The position numbers were made by a program, and so were the translations under genes. From Limnohabitans sp. MMS-10A-192 (GTDB lineage Bacteria > Pseudomonadota > Gammaproteobacteria > Burkholderiales > Burkholderiaceae_C), in NCBI RefSeq assembly GCF_003063335.1, contig NZ_NERX01000004.1:1-64000 (forward strand): DNA of 64,000 nt. The letters run 5' to 3'. Below, one piece after another: positions 28,301-35,600 of the stretch (its first letter is position 1; each line of letters starts with the position of its first letter). The notes beneath the pieces are model-generated. The model searched no databases and was not told where the DNA came from. It was given only the letters and a program-made list of their open reading frames with translations.

Positions 28301-28829
28301 GGTGAAAGACAACGTGGTGAAAGTCAGTGCATCTGCCAACATGGCCAGCAACGTTTTGAACGCGGTGGCGACCAACAGCATCGCTGCAGCCGGTGCGGTG
28401 ACCAGTCCAGGTGCAGGTACTGCGACGCCGACGTTCGCTGTGCTCAATCAACAGACCACGGGAGCGGGCTCGAGTGTTTCGTCTGCCATCAATCAGTTCA
28501 ACATGGGCGGATCGGTCTTGAACGGCGCACTCAACACCGGCTCTTTGGCCATGACGGGTAACCAGTTCCAGGCCACGGCTTATGGCAACTCGGCCACCAA
28601 TGCGGTCCAGGTCAGTGCACTGTCGGCGGGGCTTAACAGTGCAAGTGCCTCGATCACCAATGTGCAATACAACCTGGCATCCATCACTGCGACCATCAAT
28701 CAGGTCAATTTGCAAGCAGGCAGCAGCCTCAATACCGGCAACAGTGCGGGTGCTGGTGTGAACATCAGTGGCAACAGCATCGTGGCCATGGCCGTGGGTA
28801 ACCGCGCCGTCAACAGCACAGGTCGTTGA
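22311..28829 (+). CDS. Giant secreted repeat protein (HfaD-like adhesin candidate), 2172 aa
   Basis: A signal peptide (AHACFMVVAGISTTALAQ) leads into about 2130 residues that are almost entirely Ser/Thr/Ala/Asn/Val/Leu and lack cysteine. The repeat motif is of the form LxxNxxxAxAxxNxxxNxLxL followed by a Gly. A second motif, A-D-F-A-L-V-N-x-Q, recurs nine times between 24.69 and 28.43 kb at 150-160 residue spacing. Regular Asn/Gln turns of this kind suggest a beta-solenoid or amyloid-like fibre. It follows the CsgG/HfaB-like gene by 58 bases with GGAG before the ATG and is its likely cargo. In the hfaABD plan it takes the HfaD place. It has no LysM, sortase or autotransporter anchor. Confidence 0.8.
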   Translation: MRHHQKTSLKTDPHWKRNALAHACFMVVAGISTTALAQVYTPGASLNVVNATLGAPGVLNDTTQTLGTYWSTGYNNQTRSLQTGSGQVDGIMGANNFYSTSSGAGSTPVAINNNSLLINSYGNQNPGVALSLANLANVSASNDGQLALNLQIFSGLAIEGAPDPEVPDSFGSKSVSATASNTTLYIEQTGKASAALSLSGNAVKATLALNTVDTSVTGATPSGYASATQGSSNVAYGNNNSAGTVAGVASVRGTTGSVNLSNLQTVFNGVGNAELSTATATITVSGTTPDTGAVGVLSDSINLNNNNLAASNTSNAAVSVFNATASSAAFTGSVAVTNIQTTKIDDVSAEQTAIVREGAVRADLRDNTNESKFSGTLNLNNNTVSAQVLGNSAGARTSTGSIAVGNAIQFDGSADIVGTTAPAAVAHSSQITGISTVANADLLINSVQRNDANTFQASLLPSQTTPVRYSEIVSRVDNLAGGSISQNGNTQSATATASLAGNLISAGSSTSIGNIQANAAILNTQSNVNTSVGASVESARQSVTVGIASPSATISGSVSLNDNSIQASTEGNVAVSSLNLKASNLTVGGNGSGLVALVPTTNSATSGLSASVLSLQSNDALDLTSDNKGSSITANFNEQTTAVNLPVSASQVSVNSNSLTALATANSASNALNLTASTASGLNAGLGNSQYLTGHDVTDGSETTFVPSTIAASAGVLGTPLSVAITAAGVSSSQLSLNSNELTAAAKGNTASNNITVNAVNASGLPVASGGLFATVKPISQASDANGVDGAKANADFALVNAQADNGTQLSASLFASNKITTTTVGTGSALSASSNQQSATGNVNFSSNALNLNIGNMNGMVAGVSSAQSASNSVSTVAATGEVSIAANSVVSGASSLVLNSNTISAASTANTVNNSLALTSTTASGRDLNVVISPANNLSKASIASGQATSTADFALVNQQQTSGASSDYAATTLANIKAATDNVTDSSVTLNANQSLASATANSANNSISWAATDLTLPNTGLSSLQALSTSDLTAKVNDSSSYGIGVVTLVAETAQIAVTNSIIRAAALGNVVSNSVAFTGTNITGSSVDFVAPTVSTSTAGSTVTVPASMALANLQTSSGNALSATLGISSGATAVTLTSGNVLDASALSLTGNTLASQVYNNDATNSLAMNATNINDITAALASGQSVSAVDLTARTDGLVKITAGTVSNSAVTASTNSVKSTVVGNMANNTLSLTATKITGQNVTVPEGGLAANATGKSANADYALVSEQSTVSSDLLSTTQGKVQVATLGTTSAAVSLSDNNLQAYTIANSATNALGLDAANLSAARAGLVSSQVFSADTGNSTVTSTLSSVDMGLLSTGAVSASQLSVLGNVAKATAAANLANNQISLDGTNATAGSVSLLASKSGIGDADAGLAMANRQVSDQGVIIANNGAASGGETTLGLTVGGVGTVAASTLTVSGNAVTALAYVNQSVQEMLLSPTNMLGMTAGLSSAQNAIDSSVAASTYGAVSLQAAGAVSAASGLSLNNNAVDAWAYRNSANNSMVVDSTTVSGSGRAVTTAQSLASSAALVKADFALNNNQLASGDSTTTATTVGTASLTASSTVTASNLNLNTNALGAYASGNAASNELGLTVTQLTQATGAIASFQSASKVSTAAPEVKAEVDGSVKLTASGLTSVSANVKDNTIKSTALGNVVSNTLALSGSVLTGKASVPDGVTSSATTTSATSAADFAISNVQLMDALVSSQTDGSVQIATGSLSSSALTLTGNTVKSLAQANSAVNDLSLRVTDQKDSTAAVTSSQSSLDNVTAITNPKASNVFGISASADVTNSTVVISGNTASAIAGKNEAFNSLTVTGANLTGRGNNVTASVAGTSSVSGADFAVINAQAAAGNTTATLMPGASGFETTGVLTGGSVSLSGNTVMAAANANTAGNTLSLTASNTLSASGVVNNVQSLADGAFSVTASIGVSSGTSGLTVNTGAGVGGAAVAVKDNVVKVSASANMASNVLNAVATNSIAAAGAVTSPGAGTATPTFAVLNQQTTGAGSSVSSAINQFNMGGSVLNGALNTGSLAMTGNQFQATAYGNSATNAVQVSALSAGLNSASASITNVQYNLASITATINQVNLQAGSSLNTGNSAGAGVNISGNSIVAMAVGNRAVNSTGR

Positions 28830-28904
28830 TATCAAAGCAGGCAGCCTTGCGGCTCACGAGGCCGCGGTCTGTCCATTGGCAGGTTCAGGGAATAGGGATT
28901 GAAG

Positions 28905-30152
28905 ATGCAGCATTTGAATGCTTGGGCCCGACGCACCACTTGGGTGGTGCTGGCGGCATGTTTGGCCGCCTGCGGTGGTGGCGGGGCTGCGTCGTTTGTG
29001 CCCCAGTTCAACGTGACAGAGCGCGAGCTCTACGAACCCGGTCGCGCCGATTCGGGCATCGTGGCCCAACGTGGCTCGGGGGGCGTTGCGCTGCAGTTGG
29101 AGGCCTCAGGGGCTACTGGCCTGCCTTTGGGAGCGGATACCGCCAGCGTGGGTGAGGACAAGTTTTACTTCGACTTGCTGCGCAACAGCTACATCTCGCT
29201 TAACTTGACGCCCACCATGCTGCAGCGCATCGAGGCCATTGAGCTGATCGACGCAGCGGGCAACCGTGTCTGGCGACTGGACGCCAACAACCCCAGCATT
29301 TCTTACGCATGGTTGTTGCGCGGCCACGATTCATCACCCGTGCCGCGCTACCAGGTCCGCATCACGGCGGCACGCACAGCGGTGGACACCGCCTTGGTGT
29401 TGGCTTGGTTTGGTGGGGGCTTGATCAGCACGGCCAACAGCCAAGACATGGGAAAACTGCAAGTGGGGGCTGTTGTCAATTGCCCGGGTTGCAATTTGTC
29501 GGGCACCCAATTGGGCATGCACACATTGGAAGCCTCATTTCTGAAGGGGGCCAACTTGCGCAACACCTGGCTGGTGCGCGTGCCCGATGCATCCGCCTTG
29601 GCGCTCGATGAGCTCAATGTGTTCACCATCCTGTGGGACAGCGCACAAGTGGCGGGCGCCCGCATGAGCCGCGCCTATTTGGAAGGGGTTGATTTCACCG
29701 GCGCCATCGTCACTGGTGCGGGCAATTCACCGGCCGAATTTGAAGCCGCCCATTTGTATGGGGCCATCATGAATGGCCTGAATTTGGACCGGGTCAACAT
29801 GAACGGCGCGTTCATGAACCGCGCCCAATTGACCTTGACTTCCATGATCGAAGCCCAACTGGACAGCGCGCAATTGGTGGGCACCAATTTCAGTGGCAGC
29901 AATCTGCGTTTGGCCAAGTTGAACAAAGCCATGTTGGATGGCACCAACATGAGCCGCGTCAATCTGGAAGGTGCAAACTTCAAAAACGCCATGGTTCATG
30001 ACGTGAATTTCAGTGGTGCCAATTTGAAGGCGGCCAACTTCAGCAGTGCATCGCTTCAGGGTGCTGATTTCACAGGGGCAGACCTGAGTGGCGCCATCTG
30101 GACCGATGGCGCCACCATTTGCGCAACGCCCTCCATCGGCTCATGTCAATGA
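28905..30152 (+). CDS. Pentapeptide-repeat lipoprotein
   Basis: The 415-residue lipoprotein has lipobox LAAC followed by GGGG, which would tether it to the membrane on a flexible linker. Residues about 45-185 form a globular domain with no family I recognise. From about 195 to 400 it is a right-handed pentapeptide-repeat helix: repeated A(N/D)LxxA units such as GANLRNTWL, GADFTGADLSGA. ATG 28905 is preceded by AGGGA; a TTG at 28899 is an alternative. The stop overlaps the TpsB start. An outer-membrane surface or periplasmic scaffold for the adhesins is an inference. Confidence 0.85.
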   Translation: MQHLNAWARRTTWVVLAACLAACGGGGAASFVPQFNVTERELYEPGRADSGIVAQRGSGGVALQLEASGATGLPLGADTASVGEDKFYFDLLRNSYISLNLTPTMLQRIEAIELIDAAGNRVWRLDANNPSISYAWLLRGHDSSPVPRYQVRITAARTAVDTALVLAWFGGGLISTANSQDMGKLQVGAVVNCPGCNLSGTQLGMHTLEASFLKGANLRNTWLVRVPDASALALDELNVFTILWDSAQVAGARMSRAYLEGVDFTGAIVTGAGNSPAEFEAAHLYGAIMNGLNLDRVNMNGAFMNRAQLTLTSMIEAQLDSAQLVGTNFSGSNLRLAKLNKAMLDGTNMSRVNLEGANFKNAMVHDVNFSGANLKAANFSSASLQGADFTGADLSGAIWTDGATICATPSIGSCQ

Positions 30153-31780
30153 CCTCACGCGCTCACTTCCGGCTGACCACATGCGTCGGCCTTTTTTGCT
30201 TTTGCACCAACGCCGTTTGGGCCGACACAGTGATCGATCCGGCCTCGCGACTGCAAGACGATGTGCGCCGCGCCGAAAGCGCCCGCCCTGCGCCCGCGCC
30301 TGCGTGGCAAGCCCCTGCCGCGAAGCCTTTGCCGCTGCCTGACGGCCCCGTGCTCAAGGGCCAAATTGAACTCAAGGAAGTCCTTTTCTCGCCCAGCCAG
30401 TTGCTCAGCGACCAGCAGTTGGGCGACGTGGTGCGACCCTACATCGGGCGCTCTGTGGGCAGTGATGAGCTCAATGCTTTGTTGCGCGACATCCAGGCTT
30501 TGTACTTGGCCCAGGGCGTGCAATCGGCGGTGCCTGTGGTGCCGCCACAAGACTTGCAAAGCGGGGTCATGAAAATTCTCTTGGTGGAAGGCACTTTGGG
30601 CCAAGTCAAGTTCGCAGGCAGCAAGACGCCCGACCCGGCTTGGCTGGCGCAATGGTTTGACTTCAAGTCTGGCCAAGTGATCCGGCCCGAGCCATTGGCC
30701 AAGCGCCTGGAATTGTTCAACGCCAGCAGCGACTTCAGCGCCGAGGGCCAATACGTGCCTGGCCAATCATTTGGCACCAGCGATCTGGAAGTCTCCGTGC
30801 CCGAGCTGGTCAGCACGCAATTTTGGGCCATGGGCGAATTGCCCGGTGTGGGCTCGGGCCGCACCTTGGGCAACAGCCTGATCGTGGGCTTTCGGCATTA
30901 CCCCGCCACATCGGTTGGCGGGCGCGTCGATGGCATGGTCATTCAGGGGCCCACGGCCACCAGCGTGAGCTTGTCGGGCGGCATGCCCATTGGCCATGAG
31001 GGGTGGCGCTTGGGGGCCAACGCTTCGGCCTCGCGTTCACGCACCGTTTTGGCCTCGACCGATCCGAGCAAAAGTGATCTGACGATCGAGGGCGCATCCA
31101 GCGTGTTCTCGCTTGACGTGATCCGGCATCTCTACCTGCAGCCTGGCCAGATGTGGAAGTTGTCTGGCGGTTTGTCGCAAGTGCACTCCAATTCGCAGGC
31201 CGCAGGCGCCACGCTGAGCGATCGCTCGGTACAACGGGCTACCGTGGCCGCATCGACCGACTGGGTGGTGGACCCCACAGCGGGTGCCGACCGCGCCACC
31301 TTCCGTGCGGCCCTCAGCAGCGCCAAAGGCCCAGCCAATTCGTTTGCGTATGCCGAGGTCTACAGCACCCTGGCCTATCGCCTGGCGGGTCCACAAGGGC
31401 CGGTGTTGCGGGCCAATGGCCAGATGCGTTTGATGGACAGCCGCACGCCCGATGTGTCTGACGTTTGGCTTGCCGGTGGCAGCGCCACGGTGCGTGGTTT
31501 TGACCTGGGTGCCATCTCCGGGCGCCGTGGCCAAGCGCTGCAATTGGCGCTGTACCAAGCATTGCCCTGGAAGAGCGTGGACACCCCAGAAGCTTTTGTG
31601 TTCGCCGACCATGCCCGCGCCGTCAAGGACGACTTGGCTCACCGCATTGGCTCTGCCGGTGTGGGGCTGCAGTTCCAGATCGATCGCCGCTTTGCGATCG
31701 AGACCGCTTTGACTTACCAGACCCAAGGCTTTCAAGGCCCGCGCACCCGCGCCCTGCTCAAGGCCAGTGCCATTTGGTGA
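30149..31780 (+). CDS. Two-partner secretion transporter, TpsB/FhaC (Omp85) family
   Basis: This is a 543-residue outer-membrane translocator. A signal peptide (CVGLFCFCTNAVWA) is followed by a Pro/Ala-rich linker. POTRA-type domains come next (about residues 70-210, with IELKEVLFSPSQLL, IGRSVGSDELNALLRDIQALYLAQG, LLVEGTLGQVKF), then a 16-strand-type barrel containing the conserved VRGF at 448-451. It should bind the TPS domain of the 6660-residue adhesin and thread it across the outer membrane. The start overlaps the previous stop (ATGA at 30149); ATG 30143 is an alternative. A SapC-family gene separates it from its substrate gene. Confidence 0.9.
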   Translation: MTSRAHFRLTTCVGLFCFCTNAVWADTVIDPASRLQDDVRRAESARPAPAPAWQAPAAKPLPLPDGPVLKGQIELKEVLFSPSQLLSDQQLGDVVRPYIGRSVGSDELNALLRDIQALYLAQGVQSAVPVVPPQDLQSGVMKILLVEGTLGQVKFAGSKTPDPAWLAQWFDFKSGQVIRPEPLAKRLELFNASSDFSAEGQYVPGQSFGTSDLEVSVPELVSTQFWAMGELPGVGSGRTLGNSLIVGFRHYPATSVGGRVDGMVIQGPTATSVSLSGGMPIGHEGWRLGANASASRSRTVLASTDPSKSDLTIEGASSVFSLDVIRHLYLQPGQMWKLSGGLSQVHSNSQAAGATLSDRSVQRATVAASTDWVVDPTAGADRATFRAALSSAKGPANSFAYAEVYSTLAYRLAGPQGPVLRANGQMRLMDSRTPDVSDVWLAGGSATVRGFDLGAISGRRGQALQLALYQALPWKSVDTPEAFVFADHARAVKDDLAHRIGSAGVGLQFQIDRRFAIETALTYQTQGFQGPRTRALLKASAIW

Positions 31781-31809
31781 GCCCACCATTTTTCAATGAA
31801 AGAACCCGC

Positions 31810-32592
31810 ATGACCGACACCGCCACAACAAAGCCCGAATTCACCATCTTGCACCGCGAAGCACACCGCATGCTCAAGTTCAACCGCGCAGAGCGCGACA
31901 TGAACTGGGTGAGCGGCTTGATCACCGTCAACCTGGCCGCATCGGAAATGCCCTCGGCCGCCTTGGCTTTTCCTTGCGTGATGACGCACGCCGAGTCCGG
32001 TGGTCGCTTGTTGGCCATCACGGGTTTGGAGCAAGGTCGCAACCTGTTTGTCGATGCCAAAGGCAAATGGTTGGGCGACTATTTGCCGGCCGTGCTGCGC
32101 ACCTGGCCCTTCCGCTTGCTGGACAAGGAAGACGAAGATGGCGCACGCCCGGTCGCGGTGCAACGCGATGCCTTGAGCGTGACGCAAGGTGACGATTTGT
32201 TTGACGACCAGGGGCAAGAAATGCCTTGGCTCAAAGGCGTCATGCAGGAGCTGGTGGCATTGGACGCTGGCGAGGCCACCACCAGCGCCATGGTCAATGC
32301 TTTGCACGCCGCAGGCGTCTTGACAGAGCGCGCTTTGCAAGCCGTCTTGCCCAATGGCCGCCAGATGGAGCTGACCGGATTCTTGAGCGTGGACGAGCAC
32401 AAGCTGCACGCCCTCGAAGACAAGGTTGTGGCCGACTTGCACCGCCAGGGCGCACTGGCCATGGCTTACCTGCACCTGCTGTCCTTGCGCAAATTCAAGG
32501 ATTTGATGGAGTTGGCCGCAGCGCATGAGCCAGAGCCCAAGCCCGAAGCTGCCGTGGCCAAGAAAGCGCCCAAAGCCTCTGTGCCCGCTTGA
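31810..32592 (+). CDS. SapC-family protein
   Basis: The 260-residue soluble protein lacks a signal peptide. Its start (KPEFTILHREAHRMLKFN) and the motifs WLGDYLPAVLRTWPFRL, LLDKEDEDG and FLSVDEHKLHALED fit the SapC family (named from Campylobacter S-layer loci; biochemical role not firmly known). A C-terminal Lys/Pro/Ala tail is likely disordered. ATG 31810 follows a GAAAG; a frame from 31774 overlaps tpsB. Its place between tpsB and tpsA suggests a cytoplasmic factor in handling or regulating the giant adhesin, by inference. Confidence 0.82.
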   Translation: MTDTATTKPEFTILHREAHRMLKFNRAERDMNWVSGLITVNLAASEMPSAALAFPCVMTHAESGGRLLAITGLEQGRNLFVDAKGKWLGDYLPAVLRTWPFRLLDKEDEDGARPVAVQRDALSVTQGDDLFDDQGQEMPWLKGVMQELVALDAGEATTSAMVNALHAAGVLTERALQAVLPNGRQMELTGFLSVDEHKLHALEDKVVADLHRQGALAMAYLHLLSLRKFKDLMELAAAHEPEPKPEAAVAKKAPKASVPA

Positions 32593-32658
32593 GCGCCTGC
32601 ACACCCTGATTTCCTGTACCCGACCGCCTGCCTTGATGCGTGTCACTGAAAGCCGAAC

Positions 32659-35600
32659 ATGACCCGAGTCCCACGCCCACGCTCTTTGACCTTTGCCCAG
32701 CGCCAGATGCGCCGCAAGGCTTGGGTTGCGCGCAGGCGTTTGCTGGTGCAGGTCAGGCCCTTGGCCCTGGCAGCGGCCGTGGCCTTGGGGGCAGCCAGCC
32801 CCATGGTGCTGGGGCAAACGGTGATCACGCCGCTCAAGGGCACAGGCCAAACCAACACGGTGGTCAGCACGCAGGGCAATCAGACCACCATCACCACGCA
32901 AAGTTTGCGCGATGGCAATGCCTTCAGCACGTATGCCAACTTTGCGGTGGGGCAGGGCGACCAGGTCAAGATGCTGGTGCCCAAAGATGCCAACTGGTGG
33001 GTCAACATCGTGCGCGATGCCAAGGTGCGCGTGGACGGTCGGCTGGAAAGCCGCCTGGCCAACGGCAACATCGGTGGCAATTTACTCTTCATCGACAGCC
33101 ACGGTTTTGCCGTGGGCCCACAGGGCCAGATCGACACCGGGCGTTTGACCTTTGCTGCGCCATCGACCACCTTCGTGGATGGCCTTTTGAACAGCATACA
33201 AAACGGGGGGCTGTCGGGTGCCACCGTGGGCAATGTGCTCAGCGGTCAGTTCGACCGCTCGGCCACGGGCAGTGTGAACATCCAGGGCCGCATCAACGCG
33301 GCCGAAGGCCTGAGCATCATGGCCGGACACGGCGGCACCGATACCCACGCGGTGACGGTGTCAGGGCAGGTGGTGGTCAATGGCCGTGTGGCCGGTTCGG
33401 CCGTCAACCTGGGTGACCTCAAATCCTTGATGCCCATGCAAGACGTGGACGGCGTGATCGACATCACCACGCCCGGCTCCATCATGCTGAACGGCATGTT
33501 GATCTCGGACAGTACCCAGTTCACCCGTGCAGGTGCGGTACGTCTGGTGGCGGGGCAAGACATTGCCGTCACCTCACAAGCCAAAGTGTCGGCATCGGGC
33601 GCTGCAGGCTCGGGCCAGGCCGGCGGTCAAGTGGCTTTGATGGCGCACCGCGATATTGCCAATGAAGCGCATGCGCAGTTGCATGCCAGAGGTGATGGTG
33701 CGGGCGCAGGCGGACACATTGAATACTCGGCCCAGGGTTTCATGAAGCTCGATGGCATGCATTTCGATGCAAGCAGCCAAAGTGGCAAATCGGGTCTGGT
33801 TTTTCTCGATCCTACTGAGATTGAAATCACAGGTACGGCCGACAACCTGACCGCGGGTGCTGATTTCAGCGCCAGTGCCAGCAGCAAGGTCACCGTCAAA
33901 ACAGGGGCCATCATCAACACCCGCAAAGTCGCCAGTGGCCAGGACGCCACCGACGCATCGGTGCTGTCCACCGACCACAGCGGCAACATCAGCATTACCG
34001 CGCCCTCCATCGTGGTTGAGTCGGGTTCGACCCTGGACGCTTCGGTCAAAAACGTGGGCAGTGCCACCACCTACAAAGCCGGCGACATCACCCTCACGGC
34101 CAAAGATTCCAGCAACTGGGCCACCTTTGTGGCTTTGTCCAACGCCAACAGCTCCATCGATGTGGCCGGCACCTTGAAGGGCAAGGACATCACCTTGCTT
34201 GCCAACATCGAGAGCAAGGCTTTGTTTGGCGGCGTGGCTGCTTCGGCACAGGAGAAAGCCGTCGATCTGGCCATGACCTACTTCGACTCGCCTTTGCGTT
34301 TGAGCCTGACTTATGTGCAGGCCAAGGGCGATGCCAAGGTTGACATCCAGGGCACGGCCTCGATTCAGGCCAGCAACGACCTGAACATCACCGCCAAAGC
34401 CGACCGCTATGCCGGTGCGCAGCAGCAAGTGGGCGGCTCTGCGCTGGCCAACTTGGGTGCGGGTTTTGCGCAACTGGAAGGGACCACCCAAATTGAGGTG
34501 AAGACTGGCGCAACGCTGACAGCGGGCAACGATTTGAGTTTGATCGCCGCCTCCAAGTCCAAAGTGCTGATGACCAGCAAAGTCGAGACCGAGACCAATG
34601 AAGCCACCGGTGCGGCCAACATGGCCTCGATCGTGTTTGCAGGTTCGCGCTCGGATGTGAACACCGCCGTCAAGATCAACAGCGGCGCGACCTTGAGTTC
34701 CGTCAAGGATTTGACGATGGAGGCCTACCACTCAGGCCAATACAACACCGCCGCGGAAGTCACGATTTACGGTGGTGGCACTGCTGGCGTGGTGGGCGCA
34801 CTGTCTTTGCAAAAGTCGGACACCCGCACGGAGCTCAATGGTTCAGCCACGGTCGGCGGTGTGGCGCGCGTGACGGCCATGAACTTCATCTCCAAAGCCG
34901 GGGTGTCGGCCAAGTCGACCAACACCAGTGACCCCGCGCCGCCATTCGGCATGCCGGAAACCTTGGAGCTGAGCGACGCCGAGGCCGAAAAAACCTTGTT
35001 TGATGGCTTCATGTCCATGGCCAGCAAACTGGCCAGCGCTCAAGAAAGTGCCACCGGCAACAGCTCTTCGGCCAGCTCGCCGAAATTGCGCATGGCCGGT
35101 GCCCTGGCATGGGGTGAGTCGGACCACACCACGTTTTCGGGTCTGGGTGCGGGGGGCAGTTTGGTGGCCACGGGCCATGCCATTGTGGATTCACAAACCT
35201 TGGCCGGTGCTGTTGGCGGCATCGCCATGGCTGAGACGACCTCCAAGACCACAGGGGCCGATGCGTCTTCGACATCCTTGAGCGCAGCGTTCAACTACGG
35301 CAAGCACAACTTCACCACCACCGCCAAGGTGGGCAGCAATGCGACGCTGACCGGATCGCATGTGGCCATCAACGCCAACACCGACATGCCCGAGTTCTTC
35401 ACCGAAGGTTTGCCGATCGAATGGGACGATCCCTTCAAGGTGTATTCCAACCTGTACAGCATTGGCAACCAGTCATTCCTGGATGGTTTCACGACCCGCA
35501 TCAGCGCCAAATCGTCGGCTGAAAACTTGGCTGCTTCGGGTGCTGTGAGTCTGCATTTCGTGAACAACGACACACTGGCTTGGGTGGACAAGAGCGCTGT

